From Bimastos eiseni (Eukaryota; Annelida; Clitellata; Crassiclitellata; Lumbricidae), in contig OY365818.1 in assembly GCA_959347315.1 (NCBI GenBank), forward strand, positions 6,089,838 to 6,153,837: a stretch of 64,000 nucleotides of DNA, in the 5' to 3' direction. The number at the start of each line of letters is the position of its first letter. Positions within the stretch are counted from its first letter, which is position 1. The notes beneath the pieces are model-generated. The model saw only the letters and a program-made list of their open reading frames with translations. It was not told the origin of the DNA and did not search any database. The position numbers and the translations under genes were made by a program. This document shows positions 19,501-28,080 of the stretch, in pieces.

Positions 19501-19871
19501 ATTGAATGATGACGTCATCTCCGTCTCCTATCACATCTGTTTGTCATCAGTTGGTGACGTAATGTTTTCAATTGTTTATCAGCTCCATGTTGCTTGGTAA
19601 GCGCGCCAAGGACGATGACATGCTGTCTGGCTTTACGAAGTGGCCATTCATGACAACCCACACCTGGGCGGAGAACCCGCGTGGTACCTGGAGGCTGTAT
19701 ATAGTCTTCGACTCGGACGAGCCGCAGCACGGGACCCTCCACGAGTGGACCCTGCTGTTGCACGGGACGCGAACTTCACCCTACGTCAACCAGAATGTTG
19801 ATCTCCTACGTCATCAGAAGTTGGCGGTTGTGAAACGTCAACATGAGCAGAGCGCTCGCTTCAAGTTCTGA
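3603..19871 (+). CDS. PCSK2: Proprotein convertase 2 (PC2), whole gene, 12 exons
   Basis: Twelve exons (3603-3785, 7043-7147, 11325-11480, 11954-12100, 12429-12505, 13401-13489, 14496-14671, 15537-15752, 16296-16396, 17153-17386, 18141-18305, 19583-19871) join in frame into 645 residues; human PC2 has 638. PC2 is a secretory-granule subtilisin/kexin protease that cuts prohormones and proneuropeptides after paired basic residues. Visible parts: signal peptide (about 1-25); propeptide with internal RMRR (80-83) and the main cleavage site RRKR (108-111); S8 domain with Asp183 in MDDGID, His224 in SHGTRCAG and Ser400 in [11 protein letters not shown] domain with RRGD (535-538). The oxyanion-hole position is Asp326 in SGDGG. 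An Asp there, where other convertases have Asn, is the family mark of PC2. All four key residues sit 16 positions beyond my recollected human numbers, so the alignment is colinear. The 12-exon count matches vertebrate PCSK2. Confidence 0.96.
3830..4300. repeat. TCTCTG/CT-rich microsatellite
   Basis: Degenerate TCTCTG and TCTC runs start about 45 bases after the exon 1 donor. Long frames on both strands are repeat translations. Confidence 0.9.
4312..4485. repeat. CAT/CGT trinucleotide tract
   Basis: (CAT)n, (CGTCAT)n and (CGTGGT)n runs. The minus strand reads as an Asp/His-rich frame, which is a by-product of the repeat. Confidence 0.9.
4683..5110. repeat. CTC trinucleotide and CTACT pentanucleotide repeats
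   Basis: (CTC)n/(CTT)n at 4683-4770, then two clusters of CTACT/CTCTA-type pentamers at about 4876-4965 and 5045-5108. Confidence 0.85.
5850..6080 (-). pseudogene. LINE reverse-transcriptase C-terminal fragment
   Basis: The minus strand encodes [19 protein letters not shown], matching the conserved end of CR1/jockey-type ORF2 proteins (RSF-x(3)-GP-x-LWN-x-LP). It is followed in the same direction by GCGCTCCATAAATAC, which resembles the tail shared by many short repeats in this window. Only the 3' end of the element is present. Confidence 0.65.
6441..6531. repeat. (CT)n dinucleotide microsatellite
   Basis: About 90 bases of CT with few interruptions. Confidence 0.95.
6580..6645 (+). mobile_element. 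SINE-like 3' module (GAGCTNGTGCCCTGCGCTT)
   Basis: Shares CGTGAATGAGCTAGTGCCC and TGCGCTT...GGCGCTTTAGA with a copy near 29.45 kb (plus) and inverted partial copies near 23.51 kb and 49.50 kb. Likely the 3' body and tail of a dispersed SINE family. Confidence 0.5.
6770..7010. repeat. GATT/GATTGATTATTT repeat
   Basis: Tandem TTGA/GATT words and a higher-order 12-bp GATTGATTATTT unit end about 30 bases upstream of the exon 2 acceptor. Confidence 0.85.
7043..7147 (+). CDS. PCSK2: PCSK2 exon 2 (propeptide, internal cleavage site)
   Basis: Encodes residues 62-96. It follows a pyrimidine-rich GTGTTGTGTAG acceptor and ends at a GTAAGC donor, phase 0 on both sides, so it fits exons 1 and 3 exactly. 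The peptide contains [20 protein letters not shown] and QLKMDPL, colinear with the human LYHFYHN...KRRRSLHHKQQLERDPR segment. RMRR at 80-83 occupies the secondary propeptide cleavage position. It has no start codon and is too short to stand out as an open frame. Confidence 0.88.
7357..7960. repeat. CT-rich, CATC/TATC and CTGT repeats
   Basis: TCTCTGT, CCCTCT, CTGT (7590-7608) and CATC/TATC (7635-7752) tracts on one pyrimidine-rich strand. Confidence 0.85.
8253..8375 (+). mobile_element. tRNA-derived SINE, plus orientation
   Basis: TGACGCAGTGGTAAGAG resembles a tRNA A box and GGATTCGAGTT a B box about 45 bases on. ACCGTGTAGGGACCTT.CAGCAAGTCC follows, the same body word found inverted in the 16.7-kb and 59.5-kb copies. 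Confidence 0.6.
8485..8762. repeat. 12-bp minisatellite (AATAAACAGTAC type)
   Basis: About 23 degenerate copies of a 12-bp unit such as AATAAACAGTAC. Because 12 is a multiple of three, the minus strand stays open in several frames (repeating Y-C-T-V). No gene is implied. Confidence 0.85.
9160..9270. repeat. CAGA/CAGG tetranucleotide repeat
   Basis: Degenerate CAGACAGG units. Confidence 0.8.
9720..10135. repeat. Purine-rich GGAA/AGAG tract
   Basis: About 415 bases in which the plus strand is very largely A and G. Frames on the minus strand are low-complexity Leu/Phe/Ser. Confidence 0.8.
10507..10575. repeat. (CAGA)n microsatellite
   Basis: About 16 clean CAGA units; a smaller CTGTCCGT cluster follows at 10810-10868. 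Confidence 0.95.
11325..11480 (+). CDS. PCSK2: PCSK2 exon 3 (primary propeptide cleavage site)
   Basis: Residues 97-148. A CTTTCCTTCAG acceptor precedes it and GTAAGC follows; phase 0 at both ends. [16 protein letters not shown] matches the human LQQEGFDRKKRGYRDI junction, so the autocatalytic cut is expected after Arg111. [10 protein letters not shown] begins the mature catalytic domain. An insertion of a few residues relative to human lies in the [14 protein letters not shown] stretch. Confidence 0.95.
11580..11875. repeat. Purine-rich AGGAA/GGCAA tract in intron 3
   Basis: About 295 bases of A/G-rich sequence with AAGGGAGGCAA-type words, filling most of intron 3. Confidence 0.8.
11954..12100 (+). 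CDS. PCSK2: PCSK2 exon 4 (catalytic Asp)
   Basis: Residues 149-197, phase 0 on both sides, acceptor GTTGCTGTAG and donor GTGAGT. It encodes [20 protein letters not shown] and then [18 protein letters not shown]; Asp183 is the catalytic aspartate. Near-identical in layout to the human exon. Confidence 0.96.
12101..12428 (+). other. PCSK2 intron 4
   Basis: 328 bases, no repeat or exon recognised. Confidence 0.85.
12429..12505 (+). CDS. PCSK2: PCSK2 exon 5
   Basis: Residues 198-222 plus two bases of Ser223. Reads [20 protein letters not shown] then DDWFN. The family segment is [14 protein letters not shown]; here the first Tyr is Phe211. Donor GTGAGC, acceptor TTTGTGCAG. Confidence 0.95.
12641..12952. 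repeat. 26-bp minisatellite, 12 near-identical copies
   Basis: A 26-bp unit beginning GAGCATTGCCCATCCTGCTT and ending AATGCC repeats 12 times with no differences that I can see. It lies in PCSK2 intron 5. Such homogeneity implies recent expansion. Confidence 0.97.
12955..13065 (+). mobile_element. Dispersed repeat fragment (GGAGGGCGACGCT family)
   Basis: GGACGAGGAGGGCGACGCT...GTGTCGTTGAACTGCAAATACTACT matches similar stretches near 30.1, 44.8 and 58.8 kb and, inverted, 55.7 kb. Abuts the 26-bp minisatellite. Confidence 0.5.
13401..13489 (+). CDS. PCSK2: PCSK2 exon 6 (catalytic His)
   Basis: Completes Ser223 and encodes His224 to Ala252 plus one base of Gly253. [20 protein letters not shown] contains the active-site histidine. 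The acceptor TTTTTTGTAG and donor GTAACG keep the frame. Confidence 0.96.
13590..13800. repeat. Pyrimidine-rich tract in intron 6
   Basis: CTCCTCTTC-type sequence, about 200 bases. Confidence 0.8.
13871..14030. mobile_element. Dispersed repeat, copy 1 (pair with 42703)
   Basis: CCCAGAGACTCTGAACATCC and CATGCCATCTGTCAGCTGTC, then shared words CACTGTTTTGCCAAC and ATATAATATT-like sequence, recur at 42703-42860. Probable SINE or MITE of unknown family. Confidence 0.65.
14496..14671 (+). CDS. PCSK2: PCSK2 exon 7
   Basis: Completes Gly253 and encodes Leu254 to Glu311: [34 protein letters not shown] and [35 protein letters not shown] is a family signature. Asn299 (NAT) is a potential N-glycosylation site. 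Acceptor GCTTGCTAG, donor GTCAGT. Confidence 0.96.
14830..15195. repeat. Degenerate ~20-bp tandem repeat (ACTTTTGGATACGTTAGAAT)
   Basis: Roughly 17 diverged copies of a unit like TTTTGGATACGTTAGAATAC in intron 7. Confidence 0.8.
15215..15482. repeat. CATGGATATATACACATACA minisatellite
   Basis: About eleven copies of a 23-26-bp unit built from CATGGATATATACACATACA. It is open in nearly all frames on both strands and sits just upstream of exon 8. Confidence 0.9.
15537..15752 (+). CDS. PCSK2: PCSK2 exon 8 (oxyanion-hole Asp)
   Basis: Residues 312-383, phase 0. [19 protein letters not shown] includes Asp326, the PC2-specific oxyanion aspartate. [20 protein letters not shown] and [18 protein letters not shown] follow. 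Acceptor GTTGCGTAG, donor GTAAGT. Confidence 0.97.
16000..16110. repeat. AATGAATCAATCA-type repeat in intron 8
   Basis: Tandem tetranucleotide words AATC, AATG and AACG. Confidence 0.75.
16296..16396 (+). CDS. PCSK2: PCSK2 exon 9 (catalytic Ser)
   Basis: Residues 384-416 plus two bases of Asn417. [20 protein letters not shown] and [13 protein letters not shown] include the nucleophile Ser400. Donor GTAAGT, acceptor GATGTTCTCAG. Confidence 0.97.
16640..16832 (-). mobile_element. tRNA-derived SINE, minus orientation
   Basis: On the minus strand: TGGCCAACTGGTTAGAGCGG (A-box-like head), then GGGTTCGACCC (B box), then CACTGTGTAGGGACCTTGGG. The distance between boxes and the tRNA-like start support a Pol III SINE. 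It lies in PCSK2 intron 9, opposite to the gene. Confidence 0.75.
17153..17386 (+). CDS. PCSK2: PCSK2 exon 10 (end of catalytic domain)
   Basis: Completes Asn417, then Glu418 to Gln494 and two bases of Tyr495. [37 protein letters not shown] and [13 protein letters not shown] are colinear with human PC2. The apparent TAG stop at the exon end is created by the donor (ATA^GTAAGA) and is spliced out. Confidence 0.96.
17387..18140 (+). other. PCSK2 intron 10
   Basis: 754 bases with a poly-G run near 17600 and a GTCA/CAGT repeat at about 17700-17860. Confidence 0.85.
18141..18305 (+). CDS. PCSK2: PCSK2 exon 11 (P domain)
   Basis: Completes Tyr495 and encodes Asn496 to Thr549 plus two bases of Thr550. 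[20 protein letters not shown] and [20 protein letters not shown] form the first half of the P domain; RRGD is at 535-538. Donor GTGAGT, acceptor ATTATTTTAG. Confidence 0.96.
18470..18895. promoter_or_regulatory. Intronic array of CRE-like motifs
   Basis: Full palindromic TGACGTCA at 18705, 18799 and 18846, with variants at 18473, 18520, 18596, 18760 and about 18883. They are spaced about 40-100 bases in a loosely tandem sequence that also repeats CTATTCCTA and TTTGTTTCCTATC. Two more (18510-type TGACGTCA at 19510, TGACGTAA at 19555) lie just before exon 12. Could be a CREB/ATF-responsive element or simply a decayed tandem repeat that carries this palindrome. Confidence 0.45.
18955..19330 (+). 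pseudogene. LINE reverse-transcriptase 3' fragment in intron 11
   Basis: Across frameshifts the plus strand reads [12 protein letters not shown] sequence, then [20 protein letters not shown]. The LHWLP-x(2)-R-I/L-x-F block is diagnostic of CR1/jockey-clade ORF2 ends. Decayed and non-functional. Confidence 0.65.
19583..19871 (+). CDS. PCSK2: PCSK2 exon 12 (P domain end, C-terminus, stop)
   Basis: Completes Thr550 and encodes Ser551 to Phe645 then [23 protein letters not shown] and [19 protein letters not shown] finish the P domain. The tail ([22 protein letters not shown] region) is basic and helical-looking, shorter and less acidic than the human tail. Acceptor GTTTATCAG. Confidence 0.96.
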
Positions 19872-20460
19872 TTGGGTTGGAAAACTACACCGGTGACACA
19901 GTATGACATCAGATGCACACCACTCTCCACCGACATAGGCATATTTCAAGAAAATTTTGATTAATTAATAATTAATAATTTGCAACATTATTGAAATTAT
20001 AATTTAGTAATGATTTCAATTTATGTTATAATTTAGTAATAATTTTGCAATTGATTCAATAATTTAGTAAAGATTTATAATAGTTTCCGAAGTATATCTT
20101 TAGTCATACCCATTCCGTTCGGCTACAAAATCATTAGAAAACATTAAATTACAGCCAATAATTACAGAACATTTATAATTACGGTTTTTTCTTTGAGTTT
20201 AGCGTATTTTAAGTCGAACTCAGCTTTGTAATCAATCAAAACAAAATCCTATCAATTACCCTCTCAAATATACATGTAAGACATGTAAATATTAACGAGC
20301 TCAATTTAGGCATCTGCAACTAATTACCAATCTCGTTAATTATACATTGTCGTTGAGGATTCAGGCTAATTATGAGCGAACTTTTAAGTAGTTCTTGTGT
20401 GAAATATAATATTGGTGAGAACACGAAGGATACGACGAGGTTTGGATCCCTTTAAAGCGC
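19872..20460 (+). other. Probable PCSK2 3' UTR, AT-rich
   Basis: Highly AT-rich with AATTTAGTAAT repeats. No AATAAA seen close by; ATTAAA at 20143 is the best poly(A)-signal candidate. Confidence 0.4.
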
Positions 20461-23400
20461 AAAATATTGACATAATTACCATTACTAACAAACTAATGCT
20501 TTGTGAAGTCTTCACTGTTAGGCGCATTCGGTATTCTACTAGGCCTACGCTATAATAGTATAGATTACTATTAGACCTATATTACCAGACCTATATTACA
20601 CTGAACATGATCACCTAGACTGAAGAATAACAAAGTTGATAACTAACTATCAGCACGTTTTCTTCCGAACGAAAGGCCAGACTAACACTGTTTTCAAATG
20701 GGGATTCAAGGGCACACAGCAATGAACCCCAACTTCTAATAATCACCCAGTAAGTCCTAGACAGTAAAATGCAAACTATGGACGGATCAGACCTTGATGT
20801 GAAGTGAAACCATATGTAAACGATCCGTCATCTTAGAGAAGCTCTCTCTGTGACAACTGGTACAAAAGCAAAGTACAAGTACCGCTCCCACAGCCCATGA
20901 GTAACGAGGAGGATACTGAAATCTATCACACCAGGCAAAGCCCAAGAGCAAATGCGTCACGACTTTACATTCTAACATATATGATAGAACAAAATTATAC
21001 TGAGATATGTGAGCACAAAAGCGTTGCCTGGTGACCAAGCGTGTTGCCGAATGATGGTGGAGCAACACTAGACAACAAGAGTGTATCATATGAAAAGCAA
21101 TGTGGTGCATCGTCAAAGTGATGTATTGTCGGATTTAGAAAAACATAACCAACAGAAAATACCCACCTGCAGAATATCTGCCTAACATTGTTATTTCAAA
21201 TTGGAAGAATCGATGTAGAGTGACCATATCTTGTAAACATTACGGCAGTTATGTAGACAGTACGCTACCAGAGAAGCTCCTATGCTAGATAGTTGATATC
21301 ACCGCCTTAGAATCGAGCCAGAAAGCTTCTCAATTCTAACACATCTCTTATATCATTTCGAGTTTGGTGATTGCTTTGAATGTCGCGGTTTCTGGTTTCG
21401 AAATGAAGCGTCATGACATATATTTGACTATTATTACATTTTAAAAAGTGCTTATTTTTTCCTTTCCTTATCCATTGTAAATTGTGAATAGGCCTTATGG
21501 TTTTAACTGTAGCTGTTTGCTATCTTAGAAATGATTAATACAATGGGTATAGAATGATTGTTTCCTTCAGAAATCAAATGTTATTGGTTATCATAGTTTA
21601 GCACTTGAGTAATATTAAACTCGACGATATGTCTTAGCAAATCATAGAATTCGATCCTACAGATTAAAAACCTTTTTGTAGTATTGCATTTTCGTTTAAT
21701 TGGAATATTAGCTAATATAAAGCACATACACTTCTACAACTTGTGAGGTGTAATATTAGTTCTGTTACTGTTCTTCGGGATCGAATTTTACTGACATTCA
21801 TTAAGAAAATCACATGTGAGTTTGCTAAGCTTTCGACTGGAGAAATTTTTTGGAAATAAGTCCTTTGTCCGCTTATTTTAAAGAACATTTTGTTGAATTT
21901 TTTCTTCAATCTTGTAATCCTATCCTGAACACTCAAACACATCTCCATTTGCTCTACGTTGATTTAAATGACAAATTACATTAATGTAACACGAGATCAG
22001 GTTTGATAATAAAAAGCAAACCATATCCATTTCTTTCATCACTGAGTATCCTGCTTAAATGAAAAATTAATATTGTTTGGTTATAGGTAGAGCTTTTTTC
22101 GAGATACTTATTGATATATTGACCTGCAGATTTGTTTATACAGAAGCTTTGCTGTTCTAGCGTTAGCAGACAGCGGAAGCTAGAGCATTTGAATATTTGA
22201 TAGTGACTCTTTTACCCACCTGAACACTGTTAACTGATTATCGTTGTTTTCAATGAGCGTGGACACTATTTAGCACTGGCGATATCCTACTTTTACGAGT
22301 TACCAAAAGGCGCTATTGTAATAAGCAATTTTAGTTAATTGACTAACAACTCTGGCGGTGCCAGCGGTGCCGTGGCTTAGGGCGTATATATAGCAGGGGC
22401 GCAAATTTCAGGATGGAATAACTTTAATTATATAAATTCATTCTTTCTTGAAAAACGCGGGAGCACAGGGCGCAATTTTGGCTTGGTACGGCCCTGCTAG
22501 CAGCATCCTACTGTCCAATATGTGAGAGTGGATACTCGGTATCTCTAAGAAAATGTAGCTGATGATAGTCTTCATGCATACGGTTGCTTTTTGGAGTGAC
22601 TCAAGAGAGTATACTACTTCCATGATTTTGGGGACGCATAGGCTGATGTTTTATTTTGTGTTCAATATACACTGAACCGACTTTTGGAAGGTCCTTCCAA
22701 AGTTTCACTAATGCTACAACTTAACGATGCTATAGTTTATATTAAACAACACTTACGTAGACAATAACAGCCTCATAAATATATTTGTATTTTTGTCCGG
22801 TTCGACTTTTCCTTTCAAGAATCCGTTACGATTTGGTGTCTTTTCGCAGGTGACCATAGGAGCTTTCGGTTATGTTTAACTTGTTTCTGAGACTTGTGAA
22901 GCTTTGGAATAATGTTTTAAAGGTTAAATTGGTAAAATATGCTGTAAATAAGCCAACATGCTGGTTAAAGGTTGGCGTCAGTTCAAGTTCTTTCAAGGTT
23001 CTGGCTTGAAAAATTTCTTCTGCTAGTGATTGATGCGGCTCTATCCGGAAATTTTTGGTTTTTGCTGGTGATGTCCTCATTTGAACCATTCTGAGTGTTA
23101 TTTGCTATCAACACTAAGTCGTGTGGCTGGGATGTTGGCTGATTGCTAGAAGTTAATACAACAACCTGACTCCAAGGTTAGAATGCTGAAGCGCGTTTAT
23201 TGAATGTTTAGATGCTATAGGGCAAGCTCTTCAAACTGGGTGCTTTCAGTGGAAGTGCAGTGTTGAAATGTGGTTTTGTGGGTAACATGGTCTAACGTCT
23301 GCATGAACGTTCACTAAACGTTGTTTTTGGTTGATAAAAAAGTTATGCGCAGGCGTCAATATAGGCCTACTTTATTAATAAAACGATTCTATAGGATTCT

Positions 23401-23814
23401 ATAGGACCGACAGAGTTAAGTACGTTTGCTAACTGTATTCTTGCTGCTGAAATCCGCCATATATCTGCGGATCAAATGTAATCTTTATCATAAACTCCAA
23501 ACTGATTAAGCGCCACTCGAGATCCAAGCGCAGGGCACCAGCTTATTCTCGAGCGTTGCTTAAGACAGCTTGCGCAGTACATTTAAATATCATTAGTTTT
23601 TAAATGGGTGAGAAATTGATTTCGTCAATTTTACCTCTTAAGCGAATGATCTCCGTCTTTTTCGAAAATGTTAGTACACGGTTGTCATCAAAATGTCTTA
23701 AGCATTCGAAGTCAGATGATTGCAAATGTGCGTCGACACTAGTTGCTGCATTTAGCCTACAGAAATCCTGACTCAAGTAGTATTTAATATCGACGATAAT
23801 ACATTGAAGTTTTA

Positions 23815-24190
23815 TTTTATATTGAAGCTTACGCATTCAAAATGATTCAATATTGAAGAGAATGCATTTATACATTATTTAATATTGATATGAATATGTA
23901 AAAGTTGTTTTACATTGAAATATGCTCATTGAAGTGTTATTCAATATCGAAACAAAAACATTCAAATTTTATTCAATATTGAAGGAGATGTATTCAAGCA
24001 TTTGATATTGAGGTGAATGCATTGAAGTTTCGTTTAATATTGAAGTTTATTCATTCAAGTTTTATTCAATATTGAAGCAAATGCATTGAAGTATTATTCA
24101 ACATTGATAGAATACATTCAAGTTTTTTTATAATAATGAAGTTTATGCATCAAAGTTTTATTTATATTGAAGCAAAAGAATTGAAGAATT
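23815..24190. repeat. Degenerate tandem repeat around TTCAATATTGAA
   Basis: About ten diverged copies of a 30-40-bp unit containing the palindrome TTCAATATTGAA followed by GCATTCAAGTTTTAT. Confidence 0.8.
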
Positions 24191-24318
24191 ATTTAATTCT
24201 GTACTAAATGCAGCCAATCTATATTATGCATAATGTAAGGACCCAAGCCTGTATACTTTGCCATTGATCCGGTATATTGTGAAAATGACTGCAGAACCAT
24301 TTTTAATTTAGGAATCTA

Positions 24319-24393
24319 AACTAAATGAATATTTCGCCTATTTCTGAACCGATCTTAATTGAAATACCAGTGCAACTCATGCTGTGGTAGATT
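24319..24393 (+). repeat. Second copy of a 75-bp intron 11 segment
   Basis: Nearly identical (a few mismatches) to 18621-18694, from CTAAATGAATATTTC to CATGCTGTGGTAGAT, same orientation. Confidence 0.9.
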
Positions 24394-25439
24394 ATTGTAT
24401 TAAAATATGATGATTGTTGTTGTCAATGCATTACAGGTCGTTGTTTTGTCGTTGTTGATGTTGTTGTTGTTGCAAATGAATTAATACAATTCGGGTGTCT
24501 ATGTTATGTACGGTCACTGGCTCTCCATATTAGCTTCGTAATTAATGCAATGCAATGTAAGTGTATTCGTGTAGCGTCATGGTTCAATGGTGCTGACAAC
24601 CCAATTACATATCACCTTATCTTGAAATATCTTACCCATTAAACCTAACTTAACCATATCCTGCCATTAATATACACTTCACCGATCATACCCTACGTCA
24701 CCCGATTCTGACTATGCCTAACCTTAATCTACCCAGTCCTGTCCAGTACCAAACCTTAATCTACCCAGGTACAATACATTGTTAATTTCATAAGACTAAC
24801 CCTACCATACTTTCATCTACACTCTTACCCACCCTACTGTGCTACTTTTGCCCCAACTTACCACGTACCATGGTAACGTAATACGTATACTACACTATAG
24901 TGACTACACCATATTCTGCTGCAGTATCATACCATACGCCTCCGTATACTTTGATCCTTGCCACCATAACCAACGCTACCCAACAAGTGCCCAATTATTC
25001 CGAATCCCACATTGCCCCATCCTATGCTACAGTACTACCCTACGCGTCATCCTACCTAATGCAACAATATGCTTAGTAAGCTATCGTATGCCATGTCATA
25101 TGCAATGTCTACCTCATTTGCCGATGCATATAGCATAAGCTACCTCAGCTTAACATGCACAACCGTACCATAATTTACCATACCCCATTCCTTATCTCAT
25201 CTTACCTATATCTTGACACACTTGCAATATTAGACTGTCGTCGGTTTGTTAAGTCAATAATATTAGGACAAGTCGTTATAGACAACAACCAAAGACGAAC
25301 CAAAAGAGCAAAAGACGTTGAAGTAATCCCACTGTACCCTGCATGGGTATATGCGACAAACAGACACATCTATAGATACCTAAATATATTGACGAACGTA
25401 GGCCGTACATATCAACAAATGACCACAGAAATCAATGAC

Positions 25440-25830
25440 TGATATATATATATACATATATATAGTGTATGTATATACGTATGTATGTTAGACTTATGTA
25501 TGTATTATTTATATACAACTATCGGATTTGGTTGTTGTTTTGCTCAGTGCAATATATATCATCGTTTGCAAATACGACGTAACCTCAAGCTCCATTTCAA
25601 TCTATAATACACAGACCCAACCATCTATATATATATATATTATTTTAAAAATATATATATATAATATATATATATATATCACTGTCTCTCTAATGTATAT
25701 ATATATATCAACGCATATATAAATGCACGCCCACATAAGGTACAGGCATTAAATACAATAGTAACTAACTACTTACTATATATATATATATATATGTATA
25801 TAAATATATATTATATAAATGTGTGGGCCT
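25440..25830. repeat. TA-rich microsatellites
   Basis: Several (TA)n runs separated by short unique segments. Confidence 0.9.
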
Positions 25831-25939
25831 ATTCATGTAGGCCTGTAGTAGTCTTTGTAGTAAAGGTTATGTATGAGTCGAGAGTGTCGTATATAACGAA
25901 CAGCCGTTGATTGGTTGTACAGGTTAGATTATCCCTCTT

Positions 25940-26110
25940 TCTTATTCTTCCTCTGTGTGTGTCTCTCCCTGTCTCTGTGTGTCTTTCTGTGTATGTCTCT
26001 ACGTCATTCTCGGTCTGCCTGTCTATGTTTCTCTCAATTTCTCTCTATGATTGTTTTACTCCCTGTCACACATCCGCCATGTCTTTGTATCGTTTAGTAG
26101 TCGTATTGTC

Positions 26111-26141
<31 letters not shown>

Positions 26142-26435
26142 CGTTCTCTTTGTTTCTGCTTCTATCTATTTCTCTCACTCAGTGGTTCACTCACACCTTT
26201 CCCTCTTTCTCTCTGCTTCTTTCTCTGCCTATGTCTCTCTGCCTATCTTCCTACCTGTCTGTCTGTCTCTCTCTGTCTCTCTCTGTCTCTCTCTGTCTCT
26301 CTCTGTCTCTCTCTGTCTCTCTCTGTCTCTCTCTGTCTCTCTATGTCTATCTCTGTCTCTCTCTGTCTCTCTCTGTCTCTCTCTGTCTCTCTCTGTCTCT
26401 CTCTGTCTCTCTCTGTCTCTCTCTGTCTCTCTCTG

Positions 26436-26468
<33 letters not shown>

Positions 26469-26577
26469 GTCTCTCTCTCTCTCTCTCTCTATCTCTGTCT
26501 CTCTCTCTATCTCTCTCTCTCTCTCTGTCTCTCTCTCTGTCTCTCTCTCTCTCTCTCTATCTCTGTCTCTCTCTCTA

Positions 26578-26608
<31 letters not shown>

Positions 26609-26690
26609 GTCTCTCTCTCTCTCTCTCTCTATCTCTGTCTCTCTCTCTCTATCTCTCTCTCTCTCTCTGTCCGTTTCCTTCACCAACCAA
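25940..26690. repeat. TCTCTG/(TC)n microsatellite, ~750 bp
   Basis: Long TCTCTG hexamer array (26255-26440 is very regular) followed by TC runs with TCTATC interruptions. All Ser/Leu/Val frames here are repeat translations. Confidence 0.97.
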
Positions 26691-26759
26691 CCGTTAGCTG
26701 TACAGCTGCTCCATTTATAGCCACTAGTGCTTGAGCGTGACTCGCCTGATAAGAATCAA

Positions 26760-27833
26760 CCCTCCTCCCTCCTCATACACATTATATATAGAAACCTATA
26801 TATTTTATGCACATAATATCAATTCATAGCTTCATACCTGCATACGTTCATATCTTCCAATATATACGCATACAGTATATTATGCATATATTTAATGTGT
26901 ACTTACGCGGTTGAAATATGTTGATATTTGAATTGGCCCTTCATGTTTATATATATACATTATATATATATATATATCATATATATGTATTCACATGTGT
27001 GTATATACATATACGATAGTGTTAGTGGCGTGTAGCTTATGTGTATATTATCGTAGGTAGATTGGGACTCAATTGTTACGGTTATTTGGCTTTCCGCGTC
27101 ATTCATAGGTACGAAGGCTAACTGCTTGCTCGGCTGTCGTATAGTAGTATCGGCTGAGAGATTGCTCGCTCTGCGCAGGTCATCGTACGAGTATTCTGGG
27201 ACTTTGAGCTCCGTAGTACGTTCGCGCTTATTAGGGGACAAAGCGCAAAACGAAATTCCGCGATTAATTTACGCGGTAACCGGGGAAATACTTTGGCGGC
27301 GAGTTGCGTAGTATTCTCCCGCGGTTCTTGGAAGAGAATCGCGATACTCGCCTTTGTCAGGTTTACGTGTTTTCGACGGATTCGAATACCTTTGAAGACT
27401 ATTCGTTTCGTTCGTGTTTCGTTTAGGTCTCGGGGCGTTCGAAATACTTAAAATGTCCCCAGTGCATAAACAGGTTTAGGAGGATTTGAAATAATCGTGT
27501 ATAACCGAATGCAAATGCCTTCGAAGAGTTCAAAGTGTCGTCCTTGTTTGGTTCGGAACCTTTGAATTTTTTACAGTGCTAGATCAAGATTCTGAAACAT
27601 TTGAAGGATTCAAAGCGCCAATTTTCGGGGTAATCTAGTTCAATCTCGCACACGTGGTTTGGATTTCGCTATTCCAGAAGTCGGTGTCCAGCAGAAAACG
27701 CTCTCTCGTTTTGTAGCGCTACTCACCGTGAACTGCTGTTTAAGCCAGCATCGGCGATGGTCAGCTATGCTCAGCTTCGACTGCCGCTGGTCATTGTTCA
27801 CAGGTATGTGCATAGAATACTGACCACGGACTG
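26760..27833 (+). promoter_or_regulatory. 5' flank of the sclerostin-like gene
   Basis: AT microsatellites to about 27040, then CpG-containing sequence with repeated TTCGAA/TTTGAA words and no coding exon. Promoter and 5' UTR are expected here, but no TATA box or start site can be assigned. Confidence 0.35.
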
Positions 27834-28080
27834 ATGGCCATTGAAGACGCGCTGACCAGTGTTTGCCTCCGGACTGGTGCCCTGCTGTTCCTGATGATGA
27901 TGTTGCTGACGACGATGGTGGCGGTGGCGAGAGAGAACGCGACGGACATCGGAAATGATGAAGGACGGAGTACCAGCGTCACAGACGAGCGCATTCACCA
28001 GGTGCCCAGCGTAGACCATAACCTGACGAATGGTTCGTTGTCTGAAAGAGCAAGACGTCGACCAATCTACCTCAACCCAG
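27834..28080 (+). CDS. Sclerostin-like exon 1
   Basis: Residues 1-82 plus one base of Gly83. ATG at 27834 gives a hydrophobic leader (ALLFLMMMLLTTMVAVA). Ends ...IYLNP|G at a GTAAAT donor. Confidence 0.82.

Larger units (their letters stand above)
20461..25439. other. Gene-poor AT-rich intergenic stretch
   Basis: No splice-supported or family-like coding sequence on either strand. It contains a 37-bp-class AT repeat (23815-24190), a copy of a 75-bp segment from PCSK2 intron 11 (24319-24393), an inverted SINE-tail piece (23505-23545) and TACC-rich degenerate sequence (24600-25200). Confidence 0.55.

Noticed and set aside
20787..21116. 109-residue minus-strand frame
   Set aside because: Hydrophobic/His-rich mixture without recognisable domain or signal; no splice context.
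22826..23836. Minus-strand frames at 22826-23089 and 23600-23836
   Set aside because: AT-rich, no conserved motif, no splice support.
25911..26734. Three long Ser/Leu/Val-rich frames up to 269 residues
   Set aside because: Translations of the TCTCTG/TC array in all frames.
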